Source: Anagrus nilaparvatae (taxonomy: Eukaryota > Arthropoda > Insecta > Hymenoptera > Mymaridae). Taken from it: a stretch of DNA of 64,000 nt. Made by a program: the position numbers and the translations under genes. The notes under the pieces were generated by a model that had not been told where the DNA came from, made no database searches, and worked only from the letters and a program-made list of their open reading frames with translations. Shown piece by piece: positions 12,092 through 23,460 of this stretch. The stretch spans positions 124,001 to 188,000 of the forward strand of contig JAKSXM010000077.1 of NCBI GenBank assembly GCA_022575985.1. The letters are read 5' to 3'. How positions within the stretch are numbered: position 1 is the stretch's first letter; each line of letters starts with the position of its first letter.

Positions 12092-12546
12092 GTCGAAATA
12101 GCAACGCGCCAACAGTCGTCTTATCTTCTGCCAGTTTAGGTAAAGAATTTGACTACCTCTTGGATTCAGGAGCCAGCGCGAATTTATTGAAGCAAAAAGC
12201 AGTGCCAGATGAGGTAAAAATTCGTAAAAATGAAATTGATAAGTTAATTGGAATTTCAGATCCTTCAGTCAAGTCATTGGGAAGTATAGAAATAAAAATT
12301 TGCGGAATTTTAACAAAATTTCATGTTGTAGAAAATAATTTTCCAATTGATGAAACAGGGCTGATAGGAAACAAGTTTTTAGACAGCAACAAGGCAAGAT
12401 TATATTTTGACGAGCGCTGTTTATTGCTTCAAGGACAAAAATACCCCTCCCAGTCAAAAAAAGAGGTATTAAAAATTACATCGAAAGAAGTAGAGGCTGG
12501 AGAAGACAAGGATGACTGTAAAATTCAGGTAGAAAGGGTGGGATAA
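12016..12546 (+). CDS. Retroelement aspartic protease (pro frame)
   Basis: The frame is -1 relative to gag and is open from 12016. The DSGAS motif (codons from about 12163) is the catalytic Asp-Ser/Thr-Gly signature of retropepsins. A later GLIGNKFLDSNKARLYF stretch fits the I-(I/L)-G-(N/R) flap-to-helix region of gypsy proteases. Retropepsins act as dimers to cut Gag and Pol. The frame stops at a TAA (12544-12546), and pol resumes in the same frame after it. That TAA is therefore either a nonsense mutation or a real boundary between pro and pol. Confidence 0.8.
   Translation, partial: SGKRQQPTDGRESGGSKYIEHTIYLSRNSNAPTVVLSSASLGKEFDYLLDSGASANLLKQKAVPDEVKIRKNEIDKLIGISDPSVKSLGSIEIKICGILTKFHVVENNFPIDETGLIGNKFLDSNKARLYFDERCLLLQGQKYPSQSKKEVLKITSKEVEAGEDKDDCKIQVERVG
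12019..12060 (+). promoter_or_regulatory. -1 ribosomal frameshift signal, gag to protease
   Basis: The heptamer GGGAAAC at 12019-12025 is phased as G-GGA-AAC in the gag frame, the X-XXY-YYZ arrangement needed for -1 slippage. Seven bases later a stem can form: 33-35 pairs with 58-60 and 38-42 pairs with 51-55 (positions 12000+), with an 8-nt loop at 12043-12050. The -1 frame opens at 12016, just upstream of the heptamer, and runs into the protease. All three parts fit a retroviral frameshift site. Confidence 0.8.
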
Positions 12547-15500
12547 CAAGATAAAAAAAATTCTCCTACTCTAAAAGTAAATGTTAAAAATATAAGAAAT
12601 AGTAAAAGTTATATTGAAAGCGTTTACAGAGAGGATAAACGCGTTGGCGTTCACAGGCATAGTAAACGCCTTAGCGTTTATAGGTTTAGTAAACGCTTCA
12701 AAAATGCTGAGCAAGTAATTTGTAGAGATAAGTCTTTAAAGAAAAAAATATTAGTAGCATTAAAAGATGCATATAAAAAATTAAGTAAAGCAAATAAATT
12801 GGAAAATTTTTCTAGCAGGGCTCCTGTAGTAGCTGGTAATAGTGCTACAGATGTGGTTGACAAAAATATACCCATGTTAGAGGAATTTTCCTGTAGGGCT
12901 CCTGTAGTAGTTACAAAAAATACTACAGATGAGATTATAATTAATAAATTGGAAAATTTTTCTAGCAGGGCTCCTGTAGTAGCTGGTAATAGTGCTACAG
13001 ATGTGGTTGACAAAAATATACCCATGTTAGAGGAATTTTCCTGTAGGGCTCCTGTAGTAGTTACAAAAAATACTACAGATGAGATTATAATTAATAATTT
13101 GGAAAATTTTTCTAGCAGGGCTCCTGTAGTAGCTGGTAATAGTGCTACAGATGTGGTTGATAAAAATATACCCATGTTAGAGGAATTTTCCTATAGGGCT
13201 CCTGTTGTAGTTACAAAAAATACTACAGATGAGATTATAATTAATAATTTGGAAAACTTTTCTAGCAGGGCTCCTGTAGTAGCTGGTAATAGTGCTACAG
13301 ATGTGGTTGACAAAAATATACCCATGTTAGAGGAATTTTCCTGTAGAGCTCCTGTAGTAGTTACAAAAAATACTACAGATGAGATTATAATTAATAATTT
13401 GGAAAATTTTTCTAGCAGGGCTCCTGTAGTAGCTGGTAATAGTGCTACAGATGTGGTTGATAAAAATATACCCATGTTAGAGGAATTTTCCTGTAGGGCT
13501 CCTGTAGTAGTTACAAAAAATACTACAGATGAGATTATAATTAATAATTTGGAAAATTTTTCTAGCAGGGCTCCTGTAGTAGCTGGTAATAGTGCTACAG
13601 ATGTGGTTGATAAAAATATACCCATGTTAGAGGAATTTTCCTGTAGGGCTCCTGTAGTAGTTACAAAAAATACTACAGATAAGATTATAATTAATAATTT
13701 GGAAAATTTTTCTAGCAGGGCTCCTGTAGTAGCTGGTAATAGTGCTACAGATGTGGTTGATAAAAATATACCCATGTTAGAGGAATTTTCCTGTAGGGCT
13801 CCTGTAGTGGTTGGTAAAAATACTACAGATGAGGTTACAAGTAATAGGTTGGAAAATTTTTCCAATATTGAGGTCATTGAAAATCCTGCAGTAAATAATA
13901 GAAATAATGCAGAGATAATAGAATGTATAAATTTTCTTGCAATTAATTTGGTAGTAATGGTAAAATCAATGAATTTTATAATATGGTGTATATTTTATTT
14001 TTTGAGTGAAAGTAAAAATAGAGTAAATAAAAATAAAGCAGTTGAAAATAAAAGTAGTGAAAATAGTAAAGCAAAATATCATGATATACAGTTGAAATTT
14101 CATGAAAAAAATAATTTTAAGCCTCCAATAAATAAAAATTTGTATCAGGGAGGCTATGCAGGCGCTTATAGATCAAGTAAGGACACAAATGAAAACAGCA
14201 TTGAAAAATCAGTGGAGCAAGAAGTCGAAAAAGATGAGGACTTATGTATGGAGCATCTTGAGATATTAGAGGGCTTGGTAAATGAAACGTTGATCACAAA
14301 AAACGTATTTTGTAAAAGTGATTTTTTGGCAATTATTAATAATTTAGTAAACGAGGTAAATCAGTGTAAATTATATGAATTTATTGAGCCATTTGATAAT
14401 TTAAGTACTATTATTGAAATGGATAATTTATCAAATAACATGCAATTTTTAGATCAAACCAAGGTACTAATAAATGAGGTCAGAAAAGAATTGAATAATA
14501 GTGAAAGGATCTTGTACATGGAACTAACGCCTGAGCAAAGAGTCGAAAAGGTTAAGGAATTATCAAATCTAGGCCATTTAAGTGATGAGGATAAGAAAAT
14601 TGTGGAGAAAATTCTGGAAGAAAATGCAGACGTTTTTCATATACCAGGAGAACCTTTATCCTTTACAAACGTTTTTCAGCATCGAATTTTTACTGTTGAT
14701 GAGGTACCAATTACGTCTAGAATGTATAGAATTTCACCTTTTCTAGCAGAAGAGTTAAAGGAACAATTAAACAAGCTTTTGGCAGAAGGTATAATTACAC
14801 CATCACACTCATCTTATAGCCATCCAATAATGTTAGTACCGAAGAAACCAAACAGCCAGGGGATAGTAAAACATCGTTTAGTTTTGGATTTGAGGCGATT
14901 AAATGATAAAACTATCTCTGACCAGTATCCTTTACCAAATTTATTGGACCTACTGGACAGCATAAATGGCTCAAAGTACTTCTGTTCGCTCAATTTGAGT
15001 TCTGGTTTTCATCAAATCCTAATCCACAAAAAGGACAGGCATAAAACTGCATTTGCCACCATGTATGGACTATATGAGTACACTAGGGTACCATTCGGTG
15101 CAAAGAATAGTCCAAGTAGTTTTATGCGGCTGATCCAAATGCTATTTAGAGACCTAGAAGGAGTAATAGCATATATTGATGATTTCCTGATACATGCCAA
15201 GACATTAGAAAAACTATTAGAACTGGTAAAAGAAGTAATGCGACGTTTAAGAGAAGCCAACTTAAAGTTGCAACCAGAAAAATGCTTTTTTTTACAAACT
15301 GAAGTGACTTATTTAGGCCATTTTATTTCCAAGGATGGAGTAAGACCAAATCCTAAGAAACTTGAGGCAGTTGAAAAATTTCCAGTACCAACTACAACTA
15401 AAAATGTTAAACAATTTTTAGGAATAACATCTTATTACAGGAGACATATACCTCAATTTGCTAAAATCGCTAAGCCACTTACATCACTGCTTAAAAAGGA

Positions 15501-17112
15501 TCAAGAATTTATTTGGAGCAACGAGGCACAAGAAGCCTTTGAAATATTGAAGAAAAAATTATGTGAAGCTCCAATATTGCAGTATCCAGATTTTAGTCGT
15601 GACTTCATCCTTACGACAGATGCCAGCGGGGTAGCTTTGGGTGCAGTGCTTTCTCAAGGTGAAATAGGAAAAGACTTGCCAGTAGCATATGCTTCAAGGG
15701 TTCTAATTGATGCTGAGCGAAAATATTCGGTGACGGACCAAGAGGCACTTGCTGTTGTATGGGGTGTGGAATATTTCAGACCCTATTTATATGGTAAGAA
15801 ATTTTATTTAGTTAGCGATCATAGAGCCTTAAGTTTCATGCAATCAAAAAAGGATCCGAACTCAAGAGTGGCTCGATGGAGGTTAAGGATAGCAGATTAT
15901 GAATATGAGTTCATTCTTAAAGATGGAGCTAGTAATGTCAATGCCGATGCATTATCAAGAAATCCTGTACTATATTTTGAAGCTATACCAGTAAAAGTGT
16001 CAAAAATTTATACTTTTCAGGCAGAAGAAATGCAGCAAAGAAAAAAGAAACGCATACTTGGAATTACAGAAAGAATGCAAACAAGAAGAGCAGGCCAAAG
16101 TCAAAAATATCAAGAGGCAATTCAAGCCTTGATGCCTAATAGGAAAAAGAAGAAGAGGGCACTAGCCGAACAGAAAGACATTCCAGCTATAACAGAAAGT
16201 GATAACAGGGAGGAAGTAGAAATAGGTTCCAACAGTCCGGTAAATAGTACATTTGATTTTAATACAGATGTGGTAGGACAAGAATTAAATAATCCTGAAG
16301 TATTAGATGACTTGCCTTTTGCAAGTGCTGACTTAAATACTTCAGAATTAAATAATTTTAGGGACTTAGTAAAGGCCGATAAATTTGTCTATAATAGAGA
16401 CAAAATTTTCATGAGAAAAGACAATTGGGCCTATTTCATAACATCTTCTGGTAAACCTGTTTGCACTGGTGCTTTAGAGTTGGATGCCTTAAGTAAAATA
16501 CCGATAAATTTAAATTTAATAGTTGGTGAACCAAAAGTCATTAAAATAGGTAGTAGTTATCATATTTTACTACCTATTAGAGAAAGTGATCCTATTTCTA
16601 TGACAGAGGTAAGTGAAAATATGTCAAAATTGTTTAATAAATTAAAAACTCTGTTAAAGGAATATGGAATCAAGTCATTCAGTATAGCTAAGTCGAACAG
16701 GATTAATTTTATAAAATGGCTTGAAATTCTCAGAAAATTGAAGAAAACTCTACAAGGCAATGAAGATACAAAAATCATAGTTTGTTTAGGAGAGGTAAGA
16801 GTGCCACATCCATCAGAAAGAGAGGCTTTAATTAAGGACGCTCATGACACCTTAGTCTCTGGTCATCGTGCATTTTTGAAAACTTACAAACGTCTAAGAA
16901 CCAAATACAGCTGGGAAAATATGAGGGATGAAATACAAGACTATATCAGGCAGTGTTTAACCTGTCAATTAAAGAAATTGGTAAGGCGAAAAGTTAAAAA
17001 TAAAATGCAGATAACCGACACTCCTATACAAGCAGGGCAGAAATTGAGTATCGATATAGTAGGACCTTTAACTACAACAAAAAAATTAAATACCGTTATT
17101 TTTACTATGTAG
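12547..17112 (+). pseudogene. pol: pol: repeat-bearing linker, reverse transcriptase, RNase H, start of integrase
   Basis: The frame is open from 12547 to a TAG at 17110. Order: a basic linker; seven 50-residue repeats (12799-13848); a charged connector; then RT from about 14690. RT has the QYPLP, SGFHQI, YTRVPFGAKNSP and AYIDD motifs. RNase H follows (TTDAS, DQEAL, SDHRAL, NADALSR). Next come a Lys/Arg-rich linker, an unassigned region of ~250 residues, and the integrase HHCC domain (about 16846-16965) with the first core Asp (IDIVGP). Oddity: RT motif A reads SLNLSSGFHQ, with Asn (AAT at 14992-14994) where catalytic Asp is expected, so this copy's RT is probably inactive. The family is Ty3/gypsy. 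Confidence 0.9.
12799..13860 (+). repeat. Coding minisatellite in pol: seven 150-bp units, each of two 75-bp halves
   Basis: Units start at 12799, 12949, 13099, 13249, 13399, 13549 and 13699, with a partial eighth at 13849. Each encodes 50 residues built from two similar 25-residue halves sharing a (S/C)RAPVV core. One half begins LENFSSRAPVV and the other MLEEFSCRAPVV. Copies are nearly identical at the DNA level and the period is a multiple of 3, so the pol frame is kept. It lies between protease and RT, where no repeat domain is expected. The long minus-strand ORF here is a shadow. Confidence 0.95.
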
Positions 17113-17877
17113 GATACATTGACTAAATACAGTGTAGCAGTACCATTGCCTGATTCACAAGCCAGTACGGTAGCCGATGCATTTGTGAAGAGGTATATAA
17201 CCGTTTTTGGGGCTCCGCAGACCTTGGTTTCAGACAGGGGTGCAAACTTTATGTCAAAACTGTTCGCAGCAGTAGCTAAGCCGTTCAAAATCAAGCAAAT
17301 AAGAACGTGTGCATATACACCAAGGTCAAATCCCGTGGAACGGATGCATCATACCCTTGGTCAGTTCTTAAAAGTATTTGTAAATAACAATGAGGATGAC
17401 TGGGATGATTATGTAGAATTGGCAACTTTTTCCTACAATTCCATGGTGCACGAATCCACAAAAGCAACTCCTTTTGAATTAATGTTTGGAAGGTTAGCAA
17501 GAACACCTTCTGAAATCAAGGAACCAATCGAAAATGAAAACACTGTAGATGCATATTTAACTAATCTAATAACAACTTTGAACAAGGTACAAAAAATTGC
17601 AAAAGAAAATGTAATAAAAGCCAAAGAAAAATCGAAAGAGCGCTATGATCAAAACTTGTTAGAGCATATTTTCAAAATTGGCGAAAGTGTTTTCTTATTG
17701 CAAGGAGGTAAAATACGTAAGTTAAAGGATCAATATAAAGGGCCATATGCCGTAATCAACAATTATAAAAATGGAAATGTAAAAATAAAAACTGGTAAAA
17801 ATAAATTTAGCGTAGTAAATGGAAATAGGTTACAGCATTCATATATAAAACCTAAATTTCCACTAGAAGAGTATTAA
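17113..17877 (+). pseudogene. pol: pol: integrase catalytic core and C-terminal domain, after an in-frame TAG
   Basis: Same frame as upstream pol, separated only by TAG at 17110-17112. It holds the second catalytic Asp (VSDRGANF) and the Glu of SNPVERMHHTL, completing the D,D-35-E triad begun at IDIVGP. A GPY/F-type end follows (DQYKGPYAVINNY), as in many gypsy integrases. Integrase inserts the reverse-transcribed DNA and makes the target duplication. The nonsense codon lies in the core domain, so the copy is unlikely to make active enzyme. Confidence 0.9.
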
Positions 17878-17939
17878 ATAGAGAAAGTAGTTATTAATAT
17901 AGTTTATATTATAAGTTGTAAATGTTAAAGTTATTAGAG

Positions 17940-18247
17940 TTAACAAAATGCGTTATTAAGAATAAATAACGTATTTGCGTTAAGTTCATCGATAACGCCA
18001 AATGAAAATAAAAGTAAGACACCGAAAGCGTTAACTCAATCAGTTACCGCATTTGCATTAAAATAGTATTTAACGCAAAATAAAAAAAATAATAATAATC
18101 TACAAAATGCGTTAACATGGAAAAATAACGCTTTTGCGTTAAGTTTATCGATAACGCAAAATGAAAATAAAAATAAGATACCAAAAGCGATAATTCATGA
18201 GGTTAGCGCTTTTGCGTTAAAGTAATATTTAACGCAAAGTAAAAGTA
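17940..18247. repeat. ~168-bp tandem duplication rich in GCGTTA/TAACGC motifs
   Basis: Two copies start near 17946 and 18115. Each is dense with TAACGC and GCGTTA, often arranged to form short hairpins such as AACGC-N-GCGTT. Similar motifs appear elsewhere in the non-coding parts of this element. No ORF. Confidence 0.75.
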
Positions 18248-21200
18248 ATTATACAACGTGACCACGAAATCATGGAGTTGTGATTATAAGCCAAAGTGTA
18301 GGTAGAAAAAGCGAAAAATAAATTATGGGATTTTAATGATTTTATGTGTTTTCTCGATTGGTAAGTTCAAAATTTTGGTACGGCTTACCAGTTTTCCAGA
18401 AAAAGAAAAATTTTCACCAAAAAAACGAAAAGGGTCAATTTTTTTTTATTAATATTTTTAAAAATGCATAAAAAATAATATTCCACCGATTAGTTTTAAT
18501 TAATGTTGCATATTTTTTAAAATATCTCATATTAAAGTTTTAAATTTTTAATCATTTTTGAAAATGGTAATATTACCTTCTGAAAGGTAAGCCGGCTAAG
18601 TTCAGACAATATATCATATAGGTTAGTAGGATTTAAAAATAAATAAACTATAGAGCACTATAGTTTTTCTGCTACTCTAATTCTCGATAACCGCATAAGG
18701 AAGATATTTCGAGGTTATTTATTTATTTGTATTTTTTATTAATTATAATTGTATAATAGTTTATTTAATTAAATGAGCGCATAAAGGAATATTTTTTCTG
18801 CAAATGAAATCATGTTTTCTCACATTATTTTGTAAATTAAAAGATCCTAACCTACCAAATAATTATACAGCAACAAAAATTTTTGCAAGCAAATTTATTA
18901 AATTGAACTTAGATACCAGGAAATAAATTAACAATTATGTACAAATATCTATTTATTTAATAAGACTATCTGCTAAGAAATTATAAATTTATTGTGAGGA
19001 ATTATAAATTTATTTTTCAATTTGCGATTGGCTATGGTAAAAGTTGGAAAAGAGCCAATAAACAAGCCAATCGCAGTTAAGTTTAAGTTTAAGTTTCTTT
19101 TAATAGGCACTTTTGATACCGACTATTTATTGAAAGATTAAAATAAAATAATTTTAGTACCGAAAGAGAAACGCCTTAAAAGGGGGTAGTTTCATGTTCA
19201 AGTTTCATGATCAAGATTGCTGATCAAGTTTACTTTCATTGCGTTGTGGCTAGCTTGCAGTTGTGACCCCGATTTTATGGAGTTGGTAGAATCACCCAAA
19301 GGATATTAACTTTTGCGCGACGTAACCGATCGAGAAACTCAGATTGCTAAGCTCCGATCGAGAAACTACAATCGACCAACTTCTCTAATTGCCCCGTGCA
19401 TTAAGCTTGCGTATACCTTCTTGCTAAGCATTCAGGAGAATCCTGCTTGCTAAGCATTCAAAAAATCCCTACTGCTAAGCATTCAGGAAATCCTGTTTGC
19501 TAAGCATTCAGGAAATCCCTAATTGCTAAGCATTGAGGAAAAGCCTGATTGCTAAGCATTCAGGAAATCCTGTTTGCATAAGCATTGAGGAAGTTCCTGA
19601 TTGCTAAGCATTCAGGAGAACCCTGCTTGCTAAGCATTGAGGAAAAGCCTGATTGCTAAGCATTCAGTAAATCCTGTTTGCTAAGCATTCAAGAAATTCC
19701 AGATTGCTAAGCATTCAGGAAATCCTGTTTGCTAAGCATTCAGGAAATTCCTAATTGCTAAGCATTCAGGAAAAGCCTGATTGCTAAGCATTAAGGAAAT
19801 CCTGTTTGCTAAGCATTCAGGAAATTCAAGATTGCTAAGCATTCAGGAAATCCTGTTTGCTAAGCATTCAAGAAATTCCAGATTGCTAAGCATTCAGGAA
19901 ATCCTGTTTACTAAGCATTCAGGAAATTCCTAATTGCTAAGCATTCAGGAAAAGCCTGATTGCTAAGCATTAAGGAAATCCTGTTTGCTAAGCATTCAGG
20001 AAATTCAAGATTGCTAAGCATTCAGGAAATCCTGTTTGCTAAGCATTCAGGAAATTCCTAATTGCTAAACATTGAGGAAAAGCCTGATTGCTAAGCATTC
20101 AGGAAATCCTCTTTGCTAAGCATTCAGGAAATTCCTGATTGCTAAGCATTCAGGAAATTCCTGATTGCTAAGCATTGAGGAAATTCCTGATTGCTGAGTA
20201 TTGAGGAAAACCCTGATTGCTAAGCATTCAGGAAATCCTGTTTGCTAAGCATTTAGGAAATTCCTGATTGCTAAGCATTCAGAATATCCTGATTGCTAAG
20301 CATTCAGGATATCCTGATTGCTAAGCATTCAGGAAATTTCTGATTGCTAAGCATTGAGGAAAAGCCTGATTGCTAAGCATTCAGGAAATCCTGTTTGCTT
20401 AGCATTCAGGAAAGCCTGTTTGCTAAGCATTCAGGAAATTCCTGATTGCTAAGCATTCTGGAAATCCTGTTTGCTTAGCATTCAGGAAGATCCTGACAGG
20501 ATTTCCTGAATGCTTAGCAAGAAGGTATATGCAAGTTTAATGCTCGGGGCAATCAGAGAAGTTGATCAGCATGCTTGATCATGAAACTTGAACATAAAAC
20601 TACCCTCTTTTAAGGCGTTTCTCTTTGGGTACTAAAATTATTTTATTTTAATCTTTCCATAAATAGTTGGTATCAAAAGTGCCTATTAAAAGAAACTTAA
20701 ACTTAAACTTAACTGCCATTGGCTTGTTTATTGGCTCTTTCCCAACTTTTACCATAGCCAATCGCAAATTGAAAAATAAATTTATAATTCCTCACAATAA
20801 ATTTATAATTTCTTAGCAGATAGTCTTATTAAATAAATAGATATTTGTACATAATTGTTAATTTATTTCCTGGTATCTAAGTTCAATTTAATAAATTTGC
20901 TTGCAAAAATTTTTGTTGCTGTATAATTATTTGGTAGGTTAGGATCTTTTAATTTACAAAATAATGTGAGAAAACATGATTTCATTTGCAGAAAAAATAT
21001 TCCTTTATGCGCTCATTTAATTAAATAAACTATTATACAATTATAATTAATAAAAAATACAAATAAATAAATAACCTCGAAATATCTTCCTTATGCGGTT
21101 ATCGAGAATTAGAGTAGCAGAAAAACTATAGTGCTCTATAGTTTATTTATTTTTTAAATCCTACTAACCTATATGATATATCGTCTGAAATTAGCCGGCT

Positions 21201-21540
21201 TACCTTTCAGAAGGTAATATTACCATTTTCAAAAATGATTAAAAATTTAAAACTTTAATATGAGATATTTTAAAAAATATGCAACATTAATTAAAACTAA
21301 TCGGTGGAATATTATTTTTTATGCATTTTTAAAAATATTAATAAAAAAAATTGACCCTTTTCGTTTTTTTGGTGAAAATTTTTCTTTTTCTGGAAAACTG
21401 GTAAGCCGTACCAAAATTTTGAACTTACCAATCGAGAGAACACATAAAATCATTAAAATCCCGTAATTTATTTTTCGCTTTTTCTACCTACACTTTGGCT
21501 TATAATCACAACTCCATGATTTCGTGGTCACGTTGTATAT
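18248..21540. mobile_element. Foldback-like structure between pol and env: ~1-kb inverted arms around a minisatellite
   Basis: The left arm (about 18248-19230) and right arm (about 20555-21540) are near-perfect inverted copies. The left arm starts CAACGTGACCACGAAATC and the right arm ends with its complement. Pairing resumes at about 19380-19440 with about 20490-20555. The left side has ~150 bp of extra sequence (19230-19380). Both outer edges lie next to TATA, so a short target duplication is possible. The loop is a minisatellite. It may be a foldback/MITE insertion or a resident part of the element. The single ORF in the right arm is not credible. Confidence 0.85.
19420..20500. repeat. Minisatellite of ~25-27 bp units, about 40 copies
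   Basis: The consensus unit is TTGCTAAGCATTCAGGAAAT followed by (T)CCTGA or a close variant. Each unit contains two near-palindromes: TGCTAAGCA and CAGGA-N-TCCTG. Units vary (TTGAGGAAAAGCC, TTCAGGAGAACCC) and form higher-order patterns, for example an alternation repeated near 19740 and 19920. One unit at the right end (20495-20520) is inverted. Confidence 0.9.
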
Positions 21541-21599
21541 AAAAGGCGCTAACGTAGGAAAATAACGCATTTGGCGTTATAAGGTATAAAAACGCATAA

Positions 21600-21630
21600 T
21601 TTTTAAATAAGTTTATTTTGATTTCAGATG
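21600..21630 (+). promoter_or_regulatory. Putative splice acceptor at the env start codon
   Basis: A T-rich tract (about 21611-21625, TTTATTTTGATTTCAG) ends in AG at 21626-21627, directly before the ATG of the first envelope gene. Errantiviruses and retroviruses make env from a spliced subgenomic RNA. The position suggests an intron reaching back over gag-pol and the foldback hairpin. The donor was not identified. Confidence 0.55.
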
Positions 21631-23460
21631 AGATTTGTAGTATTCTTGATGGCAACTTTATGGTCAAGTACATGGGGAGCTGAAAAATCAATAATAGCCT
21701 TCGATTGTGCTCAGCAGTACAACAACATCTCTACCTTTCCCTTAATCGATATTGGGGAATGCCATGTCGCCATGAATCCAAAAGTTTATGTTGAAAAGAC
21801 AAAAATTGCATTACTTCTACTTAATGATTATGCGAAAGTGCACGTTAAGTTATGCAAAATAGAAGTTACTAGGGAAATAAGTTATTGTGATGCAGGCTGG
21901 TACAAGAGAACAAGAATATCCGGGATACCAGGAGGAAAAATTTCGTATATTGAACATGTAACTCGGTTACAATGTGACACTATGCATAATACATTAAATT
22001 TTCATTTTAGAAATCAAATTTTAGTGCCTAACTTAATGCCAAATAATTCTAGATCAATGCCCGTTCAGTTGGCAGGGCATAGGAGCGACAGAGGCATGAG
22101 CTGTATGAATGGCTATTATTCTGATCCTTACGGTACCTGGAGTGAGGTGGTGGTAGATGGTTGGATAAAAGTTACTTTAGAAGACTATGAAGCCACTGTA
22201 GACATCGATAACAACAACGTAATTTTGAATACAGGTGTGAAATGCAAACTAAATTCAGAACAATGTATTGATCTGTATGGTGGTTTTGCATTCTGGAATG
22301 CTGCTCCAAGAGATCGTTGTGCAGATAAGTATTCAAAATTATACGCAGGTCCAGTTGACAAGATAACAGATCCAGAAATGCCAGATCGACCGGTATATGC
22401 CTTAGAGTCTTCAATAATGTTTGCTTTTACAGCAAAGGGAAAATTTTCAGCTTGCTCAAAAAAATTCACTAGGACTGACGACCCACGTATTTTTATAGCT
22501 GAAATGGAGAATCCTGAATACCTGGAAGTGCAGGATTCAATATCACCTGAAAATTCAGATTTAATGGCTTACATGAACTCAAAATTTTTATATGTAGAAA
22601 AACATCATAAAATACAATTAAAAAACTTATATCATGATGTTATATTACAGAAGTGTAATTTAGAAAAGAAAGTAATAGCTAATGCCTTAAGTCTAGCAAT
22701 TTTAGACCCAGCCAGTTTTGCTTACCAAATTGTTGGGGGGCCAGGTTTTGTTGGATTGGTCTCTGGTGAATCAGTGAACATCGTAAAGTGTATCAGCGTA
22801 CCAGTAAAGTATCGGAAAACAACCTCTTGCTATCAGGAACTTCCAGTATATAAAGATGATGAAGAGTACTTTATGGCTCCTAGGACACACATATTAACTA
22901 AAACTGGTACCTCGGTAGAGTGCAATACATTGGTACCCAGTATGTTCCTTTTAGGTGAAACATGGTTTAAATTTTCACCTGATATTTCAGAAGCCAAGAA
23001 GCTACAAGTTTTACAGCCAGGCACTCAGTCTACTTGGAAGTACGTGGATCCTAAAAACTTGGCTGAAGCTGGTATCTACACCGCTGATCAGTTGAAGAGT
23101 CTTAAAGAATACATGAGATTTCCCTTGGAAAAATCTGCTGTATTAAACAGTGTCGCAAGAGGTATGATGGGTCAAAATGTAACTGGAGACAAGTTATATC
23201 CGGCATTTTTGCTAGATGCAGATTCCATAAGTAAGATCATTCAGTCAACATGGGAACAGTTTTGGGGAAAATTTATGGCATTTGGAACCGCATCAGCAGG
23301 TATTTTAGGACTAATAATGGTAGCTCGACTAATTAAGTTTTGTGCAGATACAGCCATCCACACCGTAACTCTGTATAATATTTATGGAATTTCATTACAT
23401 TTGCTGGGAGCTGTTTGGGATTCTGTTACCCAACTTAATTCATTTAGGTCAAGAAAATAA
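21628..23460 (+). CDS. Envelope glycoprotein 1, chuvirus-glycoprotein-like
   Basis: A 610-residue Cys-rich protein with a signal peptide (residues ~1-18, MRFVVFLMATLWSSTWGA). The long ectodomain is followed by a membrane segment (~549-571) and a second hydrophobic stretch (~579-597). The mature N-terminus, with FDC about eight residues in and an SL/PL-I-D-x-G-E-C spacing, resembles glycoproteins of chuviruses, which arthropod LTR elements are known to have captured. Such proteins mediate membrane fusion. An AG acceptor abuts the start codon. After the stop, another frame (23384-23641) reads like a cytoplasmic tail, so the 3' end may be frameshifted. The membrane-glycoprotein call is firm. The chuvirus link is by eye only. 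Confidence 0.65.
   Translation: MRFVVFLMATLWSSTWGAEKSIIAFDCAQQYNNISTFPLIDIGECHVAMNPKVYVEKTKIALLLLNDYAKVHVKLCKIEVTREISYCDAGWYKRTRISGIPGGKISYIEHVTRLQCDTMHNTLNFHFRNQILVPNLMPNNSRSMPVQLAGHRSDRGMSCMNGYYSDPYGTWSEVVVDGWIKVTLEDYEATVDIDNNNVILNTGVKCKLNSEQCIDLYGGFAFWNAAPRDRCADKYSKLYAGPVDKITDPEMPDRPVYALESSIMFAFTAKGKFSACSKKFTRTDDPRIFIAEMENPEYLEVQDSISPENSDLMAYMNSKFLYVEKHHKIQLKNLYHDVILQKCNLEKKVIANALSLAILDPASFAYQIVGGPGFVGLVSGESVNIVKCISVPVKYRKTTSCYQELPVYKDDEEYFMAPRTHILTKTGTSVECNTLVPSMFLLGETWFKFSPDISEAKKLQVLQPGTQSTWKYVDPKNLAEAGIYTADQLKSLKEYMRFPLEKSAVLNSVARGMMGQNVTGDKLYPAFLLDADSISKIIQSTWEQFWGKFMAFGTASAGILGLIMVARLIKFCADTAIHTVTLYNIYGISLHLLGAVWDSVTQLNSFRSRK

Noticed and set aside
12678..13877. Long repetitive minus-strand ORFs across the pol minisatellite
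   Set aside because: They mirror the in-frame 150-bp repeat of pol, and the period keeps all frames open. No independent coding evidence.
19420..20500. CRISPR-like array of short repeats
   Set aside because: No unique spacers, units are contiguous and variable, and the context is a eukaryotic retroelement.
21260..21466. 68-codon ORF in the right foldback arm
   Set aside because: Low complexity, no start context, and part of an inverted repeat.
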